Made by a program: the position numbers and the translations under genes. Positions 45,307-58,534 of a stretch of 64,000 nt of DNA are shown here, piece by piece. Positions within the stretch are counted from its first letter, which is position 1. Each line of letters begins with the position of its first letter. The stretch is from positions 116,032,294 through 116,096,293 of the forward strand of contig NC_135497.1 of the NCBI RefSeq assembly GCF_052857255.1, in the 5' to 3' direction. Under the pieces are notes generated by a model. That model had not been told where the DNA came from and did no database searches. It saw only the letters and a program-made list of their open reading frames with translations. This DNA comes from Amblyomma americanum. Taxonomy: Eukaryota > Arthropoda > Arachnida > Ixodida > Ixodidae.

Positions 45307-48224
45307 CTGTACAAAGGAATCAATTCCAACATACATATATGCGAAGATCTACTACAGAGGCGGCACACAACGGGGATGTTGCAAAGAGCAGACATCGCAT
45401 TCAGGTGTAATTGAAGTGACTTCATCCGCCATATATGACATGGTACACTATCAAGAACGAACAAACCCCTCCACATCGTTTATTTTTGTATTTAAGAAAA
45501 ATAAATGACTACTTACCTAGTGAAACCAGTCAGCTTGATTCTTGATTCATGTTTCTGTAAGCATGACAGCAGTGAACATGAGTTTAAAGTCTTCCAGATA
45601 TGCACGGAAGATTTCACGTTTATCGCGAGTTGCCTAGGTGGACATTCAATCAGCACAATCGACGCAGCCAAATTCAACGCTATCCTGAGGAGGCGGGACG
45701 CTTTCACGTAGTCACGTAAAATGAGCAAATGAGAAAAAATGGGGTTTCGTATTGAGCTTTTAGCACTTAATTCAATAAAGTTTGAAACATACTGTAACCT
45801 GCACGCAACTAACGCACGCCCTTAAAAGCGCCGAGGGTGACTGTTGACATTTCAGTTATATGCTTATAGTGGTTCTGCTGGAGAGATAAGAAAATAAATA
45901 TTTATGAACGCCACACTTATTGTGTAAGTTTTTCTTCACGTATTTTTTTCTCAGGGAGTGAAGGAATTGTGCATTATGCTCGTGAGTGCATGGCACTTAA
46001 CTGCGAAGGGCAGAAAATACAACAATAGGAATATGGTGACCAATCACACCTTCAGTTTTGCAAGGTATGTATACATCCCCTCCATTTAAACTTTGGCAGA
46101 AAGCTATAGGACCTTGTGTCGAGTATTGTTTTAATCAACAGCCGAAGGTATTATGCGCCACTATTTGGAAACAAAGTAAAACAATCGCGTCAGTTAAGCT
46201 TACTGACGAGATACTTTGTGCATTGCACTTGAAGACACAATGACTTAACTATGTAGCGCGCGGGCTCTCACAAAGTGTAACAAAAGTTCTCAGCTCCCGG
46301 TATTTCGCTGTTTCTGGCGCCTAAGCGGCAAAAGCGTAAATAAAAAAAAGAAAGAAAGCTGGGATTTATTGCTCAGAAATCTAATTTATTGTCAACAAGC
46401 AAATGAGGCTAATTTCTGAATGTCTTAACGTGATCGAGCTACGCAGGCATACATAGGCACACACATCAAATCAACAGCAAAATTAAAAATTATGCCATCA
46501 GCTAATCGAATTTCAACGTGCATCAGCACTTTAGGTGGTTTCGCCAACAGGGCTTAGCTTTTACAGTGAGTCAGCGGGCACTTTGCTTTGAGAAATATGT
46601 TTGAGAAGCGCGATTTGTGCGATACTGTGAAGGTTCGATAACTATAGCGCGAAGAAACTATAACTACGGATGCTAGCAGATTCTGCATCGTACGTTACAC
46701 GCAGGCCACGGCTGAAGGGGGTGAAATCAGTATTACTCCCATTCTTTTAAAGGCCGACATATACGAAGCGTTCCAGTCGGTGATTGCGCCGCCGAGTGCT
46801 TCAACATCAGTGGAAGCGGCCTCGGAATGGACGACGCGAGGTGAGAGGGGCTGCTCTCCTCTGGCTGGCAGAGAAGTGCTAATGCCATCGGCGACCGCTC
46901 ACAAACACCTGGGTCGCCGGCACCTCTCTGCAGTCCCGCCCGAGTTCACGAGGGCCGCTTGCAAGACCGTCGACGGTGCCTTTATTTTCCCGATATCGCG
47001 GCCGGTGGCTGACGCGCGATGTATGCAGGTTTTGAGTGTGCGCCATGCTTACACAGGTGGTGGGTGGATTGCCCGGAATATTTATGCCTTAAAACGAGCT
47101 CCGCCTATCCGGTTGCGCATGTACACCTTTCCTAGGAGGAGCTCTTACACTCCTGCAGCTTAATCGATGGGGACTGCGCAGGTGGCTCTTGAGCCCAGGG
47201 CACGCAGCGGTCGCATTCTTTCTGTTTTTCCTGTTGTTTACCCGGCACGGCCCTATAGACAACAATCAAACGAGCTTGGCGGCAAACGAACGGTTTCTAT
47301 TTCCGCTCGAAGATTGCCGCACAAGCTCTAAATAATTTAAGTGCGCGAAACCCTGTTAGACCTGCCAGAGCACGAAAGGACATCCGCACCCTGCAGGTTC
47401 TGCGGATGTCGTGAAGGGCTGCACAGTCGCGGCCCGCTGGGCCATCACCTTACAGCGGTCTCACGATTACGAGAGATCACGTGTGGTGTCATTCCATGCC
47501 AGGTGTGGCGCTCGACCAGCTCGGATTAGTCAGAAAGGAATCATGTTCTTTTGGTTTCAGAAATTGTGTTTTGCAAGATAAGTTTCGGCGAAAAAGTTCT
47601 TCTGAGCGCCTTGTAAAGTTTACGGATGTCTGGAACACAGAACAACGAAAAATTATGCGCTAAACCACGTTCTTTGTGCACCACTCTAATTCCTACTTCC
47701 CACATAATTACACGAGTTGGACAACCATGTGTTAGGCTACAAGGGAGATTTATTTTTGTCTTTTTTTTATTTTTAACTATACTACTCTCGAACTGTACCT
47801 ACTTCGAGAATTACAAAACGTAGCATTCCTTTGCTGTCCATTGTGAACATTTTTCGTCGTTGCCAATACGTCTTCCTATTCAACAGAAACAGAAAAAGTC
47901 GGCAGACACGGCTTACGTGCGAGAAGGCGCAAGCCCGTCCGCTCACTTTGTGAACACAGTCGCCACGCGCTGCTGTGTGGTGTGACCCGATGCCACGCAG
48001 CTGGCAATTAATTCTACCTCTGCATGGCTCTACGTAGCCACCGCCGCGATGCCACCGCATCCCTTCTCATCTGCGCGCTAACTTCGTGAAGGTAGTCGCC
48101 GCTGTACAGCGGCCCGCGCTCCATCTTAACGGTATGAAGCGATATCTAATGGGTTAATGCCCATATATGCATTGGCCTTTCTCTACTTAACATTCATGGA
48201 TCCCTGGGAGTCCTCATTCACTCT
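45307..48224. other. Intergenic, no gene seen
   Basis: About 2.9 kb with no recognisable protein frame, RNA gene or repeat. A 10-base-arm hairpin occurs around 47380-47411. Confidence 0.4.
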
Positions 48225-48290
48225 TGGAGCAGTGCTGCCCCGGGATGGCAGGTGCTGCCATCGGTGGAACTTGTGCGATCCAGACGCGAC
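48225..48290. repeat. SINE fragment
   Basis: The phrase ggatggcaggtgctgccatcggtggaacttgtgcgatcc matches the body of the SINE seen at 61886-62010 (aatgctgccaccggtggggcttgcgagacgc). Confidence 0.45.
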
Positions 48291-48359
48291 CAATCATTAA
48301 ATTAGCCGCCACCTGCCAGGTTGCATGAGGACACAATCTGTTATGGGCACCATCGAGTG

Positions 48360-48654
<295 letters not shown>

Positions 48655-48659
48655 TAGAG

Positions 48660-49554
48660 AGACGCCTTAATAAATTCGTGCCGTACATTGCTAAAAAAAT
48701 TAAAAGATGGGAAAAACGCCGTTAGTCCTCATAATACGAAGTATGGCTTATTTGATAGCCGGGTGTGTACCAACATGACACGCAGGGAGTGTGTAATCAG
48801 GGTAAATTTTCGTTTCAGGAAGGCAAACAGTTTTTATGCGGAAATGCATTTCAGAGCTTGCACGCGAGATTTTCGCTTAATTTTGCGTCCGACGGCGGGG
48901 CTCACCTGGACAGCAATTTAGGTCCAAGGTCACGTGGATAAAAAAAAAAAACACCACCCATGCTTTTGTAAGCGTATACGTTTACGGTAGATGCACATAA
49001 GTGGCCGCGCTGGCTTATGAGCTCGGAAGAATAAAAAGATGAAGAGGAGGAAGGATAGCTTCTCAGTATAACGGGGCTTCCACTGGTATAGTCAGTGCCG
49101 ATGCACTTCTGCACCAGTTGCAACGAGCGCTTCGCGGATGCATGCGCACTTCATTTATTTATGTATGTATTTACTTATTTTCTTTGCTGCAGTCCGGCAG
49201 TCACTATACGGACTATAATAGGGTTCTGAGCGCCTACCTCGCTGCATAGCAAGTCGACGCGACGATTCTGCATTTCGTGGACACCTGCGCCACAGCGCGC
49301 GTCCAGGTTTTAGTGACGAAAATCTTTGGTCGGCGTTCCTCTTCCTTTCGATGTGAACCTACTACTCGACAAAACGAGAGGATCGAGCTGTGCGCATGTG
49401 TGTGCATGCATGTATTTGGTAATGATCGGAGAGACATGTGCAGGCTCATTATTAAATGGCCAAATCCCCTTTAGGGGGACCAGGAAACAATGATGCACAA
49501 TAAGGAGGTCGTAACGGCAACGTTACGCGCTCGAACGAATGCACAATGCGGATT
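48660..49554. other. Flank of the tandem array, no gene seen
   Basis: Single-copy-looking sequence up to the left edge of the 7-kb array. Nothing recognisable was seen. Confidence 0.4.
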
Positions 49555-51531
49555 GGTGCATGTCTTGCCCTTTATGCGTCCATTATTGCGTCAATCGGGT
49601 TGTTTGGAGCAACGCTGCTGTTTTCTTTTTCGGAGCAGTGTTCAGGTTTCTTTCAATAAACAAGACTAGACTTAAACTTCCCCGTAGTCGCTTGCAGGCT
49701 CTCACCCGCCGTGCTCGCCTCGGAGCGGCGGCGGTCTGTTGAGCCGCTCGGCTACGGTGATGTTCTTCGCCCTAAAGCGCCGTGCTAGCGAGAGGATCTG
49801 GCGGTCTGTTGCGCTCTGCCTACTGGCACCTTGGAGGCAAGCTGGGACTAGCAGGTTTTGCTTCGCTTATTGCATCCCCGTCCTTTTTTTCTCTCCTTTC
49901 CCTCCCAAAACGCACCATTAAATAACGGTCCAAACAAAGGACAACAATGCCCACGGAGCGCTGCGTCACCCTCCTGTGTTTTTCCCCTCGCCATTGGAGC
50001 GGGCCGCCAGTAACTATTCAACTCACAATCTCCGCAGTCACCACGTCGCCGCAAACTTGCCGAGTCACTTCGCCAGCTGCGCGTGCACCGGCAAGCTGCG
50101 CGTGACTCCAGGGCGTCAAGAATTCGGGGTCGTCGCCACGCATCTTTCACCACCGGCGCTTGTTGTCTGGCCGCAGGAATCCACCGTGGAACGTCTCTCA
50201 TATCTAATCCCATAACAGACGAAGGGAGGCCCACGGGATGAAACAGGCCTCGCGTTCCCACGGGGTCGCTCAAGGTTCACGACGCGTTGACGAGCGCAAC
50301 AGCCGGGTAAGGTGTCAATTTACTGGTTACCTGTGCCGTGGCTACTTGGAAGAGCATCGCCCGTGCCCTTTATTATCACCTCAATGCTTCCGCCTCGTGC
50401 AAGACGAAAGTTAGCGACTCACAGTAAGGAATAAAGGCTTAGGCAGGAAGTTACTGCTTTTCATTTTCCACTCTGGTAGGGAAACTGTCCACTCCCGGAC
50501 AACTTTCTCAGGGTCTGGAACGAAGGCCACGCAGGGGAGGGAAAGATTCAGGCGCTTGTCCACGTGCCGTGCTTAGTGGGCTCGTTTTTCTGTTTAGAGG
50601 TGCCTCGGGCTGAAAGTGAGAGAGAGGGGGTCTGGTGCCGCGTCCTTGCGCGCTCCTGTCGGCTGCTGAAGTCCGTTTGCAAGGTACCGCAGATTAAGTA
50701 GCCCCTGCCTGTTTTCTCTTCCGGTAAGAATGAGCGCTGTTTACGAACCAAACTTTTTGGCCGATTTCAGCTAGAAAACAATCTGGCGGTGAACCTGATT
50801 AGTGAAGCTGGCACGAGCTAAACGATGAAGCTTGGAGGCCCGCAGGCTACAGCTCTGCGGGCCGCGTGTTTCAGACCCCTGTGTTGTTGTTGTGTCTAGT
50901 TTTGTAAAAAGTTAAGCGCGTTGAACCATCGTGATGATTAAGCGGACATCCGAACCGTCCCACCCAGGTGGACAGGAAACCAGACGGGATGGGACGGTGG
51001 AGGCAGCAGTATCGAGGAGTGGTCTTGCTTCTCGCCAACAGGTGTACCCGCCCTAATGAAAAAAGGTGCATGACGCAATAGCCTCCTAGAGGTTTGTCAT
51101 ACATATGCCATGTAACAACCATACAAATGTCATACATGCTTGCTAAATCATACATTTGTTTTGCCAATGTCATACAATACTATGAAAATTGTACGTCATT
51201 CGTATGACGAACCCTGTAAAATATTATTTCATCGTACGGCTTTTTTGAGTAGGGCGTCCACGCAAGTAAATACCGGTGGCCTTGAAAGGCTGAAGTGATC
51301 CGACTAGGTTGATCTAGACCGTACCAAAGCGGGCGTCGGGTGGAAGAGAAGAAGTGTTTTTGTTTTATTGATTTCCTCGAGCCGACCCGGAGCCCGCGCC
51401 TTTCTGTCACGCGGTTCGTGTCACTTTGTCTTCCTCGCGTGCTCCCATCGTCCAGAGATAGCGCCGCTAAAGGACGTTCTCAGCCGCTGCTTGACTGTTC
51501 TGCCCAGGACGAGGTGACGACCGGTCAGCGC

Positions 51532-53948
51532 ATGCTGACTCGCATACAGGAGCTACGCATCTTGTACCGGCTGCTGGGGGAAGCCCGGGACATGCTGATG
51601 GCCAACCCATGGCTGATGGCAGTGTGGCAGGACGTGGCGGGCCCGCTGTTCGGTCACCTGTCGGCGCTGCGCTTTCTGCTGCAGTCCAAGGTGCTGCCAG
51701 ACCACCGGGTGAGCGAGGGCTGCCTGGCCTACCGGTACACTGCCTTCCAGACTTGGTGCCGGCAAGACAACAGTGATCAGAGCAGGAAACTGGACGTCGT
51801 GCTGGTAGAGGCGGACCTTCGAGATGCGGCCGACCCCCGCAGTCCCCTGCGAGAGGGCTACCCGCCACCAAGCATCTATCTCATACCTAGTCTCGAGCCT
51901 TGGACGCCACACGTCGCCACCTACTACTTCCTGCTGCACATCTCCGCCACAATCTTCCACGACTATCGACCGGTCAAAGAAAAGTTGAAGTGCTTCCCGT
52001 CTCCGCGCCCGCTGCTCCCGTGCCAGCCCCCGCTGGCTCTGCGCTGCCCGGACCACCTACAGGTTGCCTTCGCGCCCGAGCAGATGACCCTGCAGCTCGA
52101 CGTGCTGCTGGCGAACTGTCGAGTCATCGACGCCGTTGAGCTGGTCCACTGGCACGGTCACCTGTCCAGCCAAGAGCAGCTGCTGGGATGCGTTATGGCA
52201 CTGACCAGAAAACTAAACGTGTGGGCAGCCCGTGATCAGCTGGAGCTGATTCTGCAAGTGCCATTGTCTGCCGCGGATAAAGAGCAGCTGGTTAACTTCT
52301 GCAAGCTGGTCGACCCAACCTGTATGTACCACGTGGGGCTGCACTTCCTGCAGTCCGGACATTCCCATGCCGCCCTGCCGCTGACCGGCTGCCTTCAAAA
52401 GCTATTTCGGGAGGCGAATACGCAGCGGTCACACCTTCCCGAGGTGCGGCGGAAGGTATCTGTCACGGTGACGAATTTGCAGAGCTTCGAGTGGTCCATG
52501 CCACTTCCAGCATCGCAGCTGAATGCAGCACCACGCAGGCGAGACCAGTCTCGTGCACCAGTGCAGTACCTGGGGCCTGTGCTTCGCAAGGGCGCCACGG
52601 CCTGCGTGACCACCCAGATTGCTTCTTTGACGGTCACCATCTATGTTTTAGAGGCCTCAAAGCCACCCGCTATGCCATCTGCTCACGACAGGGTGGCTCA
52701 GAGTGAATTGTATGTCTCAATGTATACTCCTGCCGTTGGTCACTATACCCCGCAAAGTCGGCTGGAGGAGGATGCAGCATCGATGCTCTGCAAGCCTTAC
52801 GTCATTCTGTGGGAGGGTCATTCACGGCATACCACCTACGCGACGCAGCCATCAAAAAGCGTACTTGCCTCTATCCTGAAGCGGCGACCCGTGGACCTCG
52901 CACCTGTTGTGTCCTCGCCAGTTCTCCCAAGGGGCTCCGGAGAAGAACATGCTGGCGCCTGTCTGACGCCCACAGAACTCGGCGAGGACTTCCAGCTAAT
53001 ACCTGCAGATCCATCAGATCAGAGGCTAAGATTTGTCATCTCGGATTCGAACAGTTCGCAAGCAAGCCATGAACTTGACAGAACTGCCCAAAGCCTAGGA
53101 GACTCCTCACTGCTGTCTCCGCCTGTGGAGCAAGGAGGCCGTTCAAAGGAGACAGAAATTACCAGCGACCGATCGAGCCGGTTCTTGACACCTACGGATA
53201 GTGCCAGCACGACTCTGGCACTGATCTGCAAGACAGCACTCCGGGACCATTTCGCTCTCCACAGCCGACTCCTGAGCAGCCTGGTCCCAATTTGCAGCAT
53301 CCTTCCAGTTTGGAGCCTGCTCCCAGTACCCAGACCAGAAGTACCAACCGGGATGCAGTTGGGAACAAGGCACCAGGACCTCGATCCGGTCAGACATCTT
53401 CCCTCGAACGCAAGGCCCTGCTGCCAGAGTTCCCGATTCATGAGGCTGCCAGGCGCCTGCACTCGCCCACTGCAGCCATTTCTGCTGTTGCCGGGCCTGC
53501 TCAGCCAGAAGCCAAAGAGTCACTGTCTCAGCCAGCGCCTGCAGCTGCAGTACCAAGCCTTGCAGATAGTGCGGAGACGTCGGATGAAGAGGACCTAGAT
53601 GGAACACCACTTATGGACAGCTACGAGGACATGGTTCCTGAAAACAGGAACCGGCCACATTGCCCGCCACATGGAGCAGATTTGAGGAGAGGGTCTGTCG
53701 TCACGACACCTGAGGATGAGAAGGCAGTACCCAGGTTGGCTGCTGCTGGTGCACACGTTGAAACTACGCCGTTCAGCACTTCTCATGTCGGCACTCCAAA
53801 CGTTCGCACCTCAGACATACTCCACACGTCGGTACTAAAAACTTCGGTACTGCAATATTCGGTTCTGCATACTTTGGCACTACACATTGAGCGGCGTGTT
53901 TCCAACGATGTTCTCTGCCCTGTGGAAGAGGGAGACCTGTCCCCATGA
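51532..53948 (+). pseudogene. ELYS/AHCTF1-like nucleoporin retrocopy, array copy 1
   Basis: ELYS anchors nuclear pore assembly on chromatin. The first in-frame ATG is at 51532 (the frame is open further upstream without ATG) and the frame runs 688 codons to 53598. Its middle matches the alpha-helical ELYS domain as I know it: YPPPSIYLIPSLEPWTPHVA, VLLANCRVIDAVELVHWHG, ILQVPLSAADKEQLVNFCKL and VGLHFLQSGHSHAALPLTG. From 53202 a second frame (to 53948) carries the acidic continuation (DSAETSDEEDLDGTPLMDSY), so a shift at about 53200-53290 breaks the gene. No intron interrupts 2.3 kb, and the N-terminal beta-propeller is absent, which suggests a 5'-truncated processed copy. It has an in-frame 52-codon deletion relative to copy 2. 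It could instead be a large exon of a real gene; I consider that less likely. Confidence 0.65.
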
Positions 53949-54329
53949 TCTGATGGTCTCCACTGCGAAGGTGTGCTGATGACGCCGGCAAAACAAAAAC
54001 ACTTTGTAAACAAGTCTGTACCAGCCAGCGTCTTTTGGCATTGTTCCAATTGGGGACAGCCCTCTTGTTCAAACTGGGAGAGGACATATAGCGAATATAA
54101 TACGGTTAGAATATGCGGCAGGATATTTGTATTGTAATTTAAACATAATTTTTATTCATTAATGCACCAAAATATGAAATAAATAGGTACGTGAAATTTC
54201 TTGCTTGCCATTCGAAATATATATATTTTTAATTTTGTCGAGAATACGTGTACTGAAGCATGCTTCGACCGTGTTTCAAATGCGTGAGAAAACATACCTG
54301 CGATTTTTTATGTTGGCTATGAAATAAAA

Positions 54330-54530
54330 TTGTACTTTCGTGAGTACGAAATTAATTCGTCCAAAGTATACTTCAATTGTGACAAATGGGCGGTACTCGC
54401 AAACATATTTGCCGAATACTTCAAGCTGCCGCGGAACAACGTAGAGCACGAAATCGCGTTTCGGGAAACGGTCAAAGCACTTCCTTTTCTGCCGTATTTT
54501 CGTTTATCACAAGTTCCAGCAGGGATATAA
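54330..54530 (+). other. Unassigned open frame, conserved in both array units
   Basis: Sixty-six codons without an ATG start, with EYEINSSKVYFNCDKWAVLA and ETVKALPFLPYF. The matching frame in unit 2 (61492-61698) differs at few residues. No known domain was recognised. It lies downstream of the ELYS-like copy and could be an exon or a transposon remnant. Confidence 0.35.
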
Positions 54531-54804
54531 CCACTTAATTACATTAGGTGTGGACAACGTGATAGCATTACACCGGGAAGTGCGCGTTGGGAAGCTCCGG
54601 GCCTGAACAGGCCATCGTTAAGGACCCCGACTGTCAGGGCCGGCCGCCTCTAATGGGCGCCCATGTAAGTGTTGGTTGACAGACTTCTGACTTATTCCTG
54701 ACGCCGTCTTCAAACCATAGATTCCGCCAGTGTATTTCTGCTGATTCCATTCCAATTCCGACCACGCAACTACGCAAAATGTGGTACATTGTAAGATCGC
54801 GGCT

Positions 54805-54900
54805 AGTCCCCATACCACTACCGACACAGTGGATGCGCCACTGCACTGCAATGGCAAGTGATGCCACCGGTGGGGCTTGCGAGACGCAGGTTGCTCTTTA
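54805..54900 (+). mobile_element. SINE remnant, tRNA head deleted
   Basis: Same sequence as 61886-62010 but lacking about 20 bases of the tRNA-like head (gcagcggttaagcga). Confidence 0.55.
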
Positions 54901-55769
54901 CAAGCAATTCGAAAAGGAATAGCTCCTTCAAGCCTCATTTTTGCACACACAGTTCTTCGTTAAGCGGGAGGCTGTATATTTTGCAAGTAGGCCTGCTGTT
55001 GCCGTAGTCATTTTCTTGGTTATTTTCCTTTTTGCAGTCATTCTTCCTCCGGCGTCTCTCTCGTCTCTCCTACAAGTGGAGAGGGTGACGAGGAGAGAGG
55101 ACGGTTGAACAGGTCGAAGATAGGGAGAGGTAAATCCCCCTGAGCACCACCCAGCAGGTGGAGGCTTCACACCGACGCTGATGCCGCTGCCGCCGAACAG
55201 TTTTCACCTTCATGGCCCTAGGATCCTAAAGCTACCGCCGTGCAATACCAGACATGTGGCTTGACAAAGTTGACCGTTGTGTGCTGGGTCGGCTGGTTCA
55301 CCATTTCGGAAAATTCAAGAGCAGGACACGACAACAGGACTGGATAGGACACGACACAGTATGGTTATTTATTAATGCTTCATCAGCCTCGAATGCAAAA
55401 AAATGTGGAGTCATGCTGTCGCCAGCAGTCGTGCTTCTATGAGGCCATGTGCTTCTCTTGGGTGTTACTTCCTGCCTGCGTCCTGCAAAAAAGGCATGGA
55501 GCATATTGAGCCAAGCTGGGGGCCGCGAGGTCGTACGAAAATAGGAAATGCAGCACTTGCGTGCTTTTGCGTCTTGGAGGTGTTGCAAAAACAGTGATTT
55601 CCCCCTTTTTTGGCAGGTGTGTCCCTGACATTATGATTAGTGATGCAAACAGTGGTACACTTGTATATACATCGAAATTTCAACCTTTTGTGTCATGAAG
55701 TTAAAATGAGCCCAGCGCGGGCCTTTCCCGGAGACAGCTGCTATGGAGCGTTGAGTTCTTGGCACCCAG

Positions 55770-56290
55770 ATGACTACAGTACTTTTTGTAACACAAACTG
55801 CTTTTTCATGTAAACTGGTGGCTTGTTATCAAATGGCTTATGAGAGGTCATTGAAGGCTGACCATTGCTGCCGGGCGCCCTTTAAAACACGGTTAGAAAA
55901 AAAGGGCATTTTTGTGTCCACGGAAAATTGTCGTCTTTGTGATGTTCCAGAAACGATGGAGCATTGTTTCATCAATTGAAAAGATGCAATACTGTTTTGG
56001 GATATCTTGCAATGGACATTGAAAAAAAAATACTTAATTTGACACCGCATTCTGTACGATATCTCACTGCACTATATATCATTTGTTAATAGACCCTTAG
56101 ACATGTTCTTTATGATTGGACTACACAGCCTCTGGAAAACGCCCATGATAAACCGACATTGTGAATCTGTTATTCCTTCAAAAGGCCACTCCAGCAGAAT
56201 GATTGTTGATCTAAAGGAATTGAATGCCCAGACCGAGTTTGAATCGGAGTGGCAACCACACACTAAACAATTTCGCACCCATAAAGCCGG
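55770..56290 (+). mobile_element. LINE ORF2 C-terminal fragment
   Basis: Encodes a Cys/His knuckle (CRLCDVPETMEHCF), a stop where copy 2 has Cys, FWDIL, and after a shift MFFMIGLHSLWKTPMINRHC. This ending is typical of one group of metazoan LINEs. It lies at the right end of the array unit. Confidence 0.65.
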
Positions 56291-57817
56291 GTGCAAATCA
56301 GCTTGTCCCCAGACGAACACCCATTGGCACCTATTGGGTGCTAAAAAAAGGGTGCATGTCTTGCCCTTTATGCGTCCATTATTGCGTCAATCGTGTTGTT
56401 TGGAGCAACGCTACTGTTTTCTTTTTCGGAGCAGTGTTCAGGTTTCTTTAAATAAACAAGACTAGACTTAAACTTCCCTGTAGCCGCTTGCAGGCTCTCA
56501 CCCGCCGTGCTCGCCTCTGAGCGGCGGCGGTCTGTTGAGTCACTCGGTTACGGTGATGTTCTTCGCCCTAAAGCGCCGTGCTAGCGAGAGGATCTGGCGG
56601 TCTGTTGCTCTCTGCCTACTGGCACATTGGAGGCAAGCTGGGACTAGCAGGTTTTGCTTCGTTTATTGCATCCCCGTCCTATTTTTTCTCCTTTCCCTCC
56701 CAAAACGCACCATTAAATAACATTCCAAACAAAGGACAACAATGCCCACGGAGCGCTGCGTCACCCTCCTGTGTTTTTCCCCTCGCCTTTGGAGCGGGCC
56801 GCCAATAACTATTCAACTCACTATCTCCGCAGTCACCACGTCGCCGCAAACTTGCCGAGTCACGTCGCCGGCTGCGCGTGCACCGGCAAGCTGCGCGTGA
56901 CTCCATGGCGTCAAGAATTCGGGGTCATCGCCACGCATCTCATCTTTCACCACCGGCGCTTGTTGTCTGGCCGCAGGAAACCACCGTGGAACGTCTCTCA
57001 TATCTAACAACATAATAGACGAAGGGAGGCCCACGGGATGAAACAGGCCTCGCGTTCCCACGGGGTCGCTCAAGGTTCACGACGCGTTGACGAGCGCAAC
57101 AGCCGGGTAAGGTGTCAATTTACTGGTTACCTGTGCCGTGGCTACTTGGAAGAGCATCGTCCGTGCCTTTTATTATCACCTCAATGCATCCGCCTCGTGC
57201 AAGACGAAAGTTAGCGACTCACAGTAAGGAATAAAGGCTTAGGCAGGAAGTTACTGCTTTTCATTTTTCACTCTGGTAGGGAAACTGTCCACTCCCGGAC
57301 AACTTTCTCAGGGTCTGGAACGAAGGCCACGCAGGGGAGGGAAAGATTCAGGCGCTTGTCCACGTGCCGTGCTTAGTGGGCTCGTTTTTCTGTTTAGAGG
57401 TGCCTCGGGCTGAAAGTGAGAGAGAGGGGGTCTGGTGCCGCGTCCTTGCGCGCTCCTGTCGGCTGCTGAAGTCCGTTTGCAAGGTACCGCAGATTAAGTA
57501 GCCCCTGCCTCTTTTCTCTTCCGGTAAGAATGAGCGCTGTTTACGAACCAAACTTTTTGGCCGATTTCAGCTAGAAAACAATCTGGCGGTGAACCTGATT
57601 AGTGAAGCTGGAACGAGCTAAACGATGAAGCTTGGAGGGCCGCAGGCCACAGCTCTGCGGGCCGCGTGTTTCAGACCCCTGCGCTAGGCCATTCGTCTGG
57701 GGGTGGCACGGGGTGGTGCCAAGAAGGAGCAAAATCTCATCAAAGAGAGTCGACTGGAACTGTATGTGGTGTGTCGTGATGATTTAAAATGGGGACAATC
57801 GGGCCTAGTAGGTTGTT

Positions 57818-57945
57818 CACGATGGTTCAACGCGCTCAACGTTTTACAAAACGAGACACAAGAACCATACCAACACAGAGTGCTCTGTGTTGGTGTTGTT
57901 GTTGTGTCTCGTTTTGTAAAAAGTTAAGCGCGTTGAACCATCGTG
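57818..57945. repeat. Long-arm hairpin (foldback), intact in unit 2
   Basis: Arms 57818-57862 and 57903-57945 are near-perfect reverse complements (ATGGTTCAACGCGCTCAACG and its complement, TTGTGTCTCGTTTTGTAAAA). Unit 1 retains only the right arm near 50883-50937. Confidence 0.85.
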
Positions 57946-58534
57946 ATGATTAAGCGGACATCCGAACCGGTCCACCCAGGTGGACAGGAAAGCAGAGGTG
58001 GAGGCAGCAGTATCGAGGAGTGGTCTTGCTTCTCGCCAACAGGTGTACCCGCCCTAATGAAAAAAGGTGAGTGACTCAATAGCCTCCTAGAAGTTTGTCA
58101 TACATATGCCATACAACAACCGTACAAATGTCATACATTCTTGCTAAATCATGCATTTGTTTTACCATTGTCATACAATATTATGCAAATTTTACGTAAT
58201 TTGTATGACGAACCCTGTAAAAGTTTATTTCATCATACGGCTTTTCTGAGTAGGGTGTCCACGCAAGTAAATACCGGTGGCCTTTGAAAGGTTGAAGTAA
58301 TCCGACTAGGTTGATCTAGACCGTATCAAAGCGGGCGTCGGGTGGAAGAGAAGAAGTGTTTTTGTTTTATTCTGATTTCCTCGAGCCCACCGGAGCCCGA
58401 GCCTTTCTGTCACGCGGCTCGTGTCACTTTGTCTTCCTCGCGTGCTCTCATCGTCCAGAGATAGTGCTGCTAAAGGACGTTCTCAGCCGCTGCTTGACTG
58501 TTCTGCCCAGGACGAGGTGACGACCGGTCAGCGC

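Larger units (their letters stand above)
49555..56350. repeat. Tandem array unit 1, 6796 bp
   Basis: Starts ggtgcatgtcttgcccttta. The same start recurs at 56351 and 63428, and the whole content aligns in order with unit 2. Contains an ELYS-like copy (51532-53948), a SINE remnant (54805-54900) and a LINE 3' fragment (55770-56290). Compared with unit 2 it lacks 156 bp inside the ELYS-like frame and about 220 bp around the left arm of a hairpin. Confidence 0.95.

Noticed and set aside
51340..51531. Upstream extension of the ELYS-like frame in copy 1
   Set aside because: The extension starts with GTG, not ATG, and unit 2 is out of frame in part of it, so it was not used as the start.
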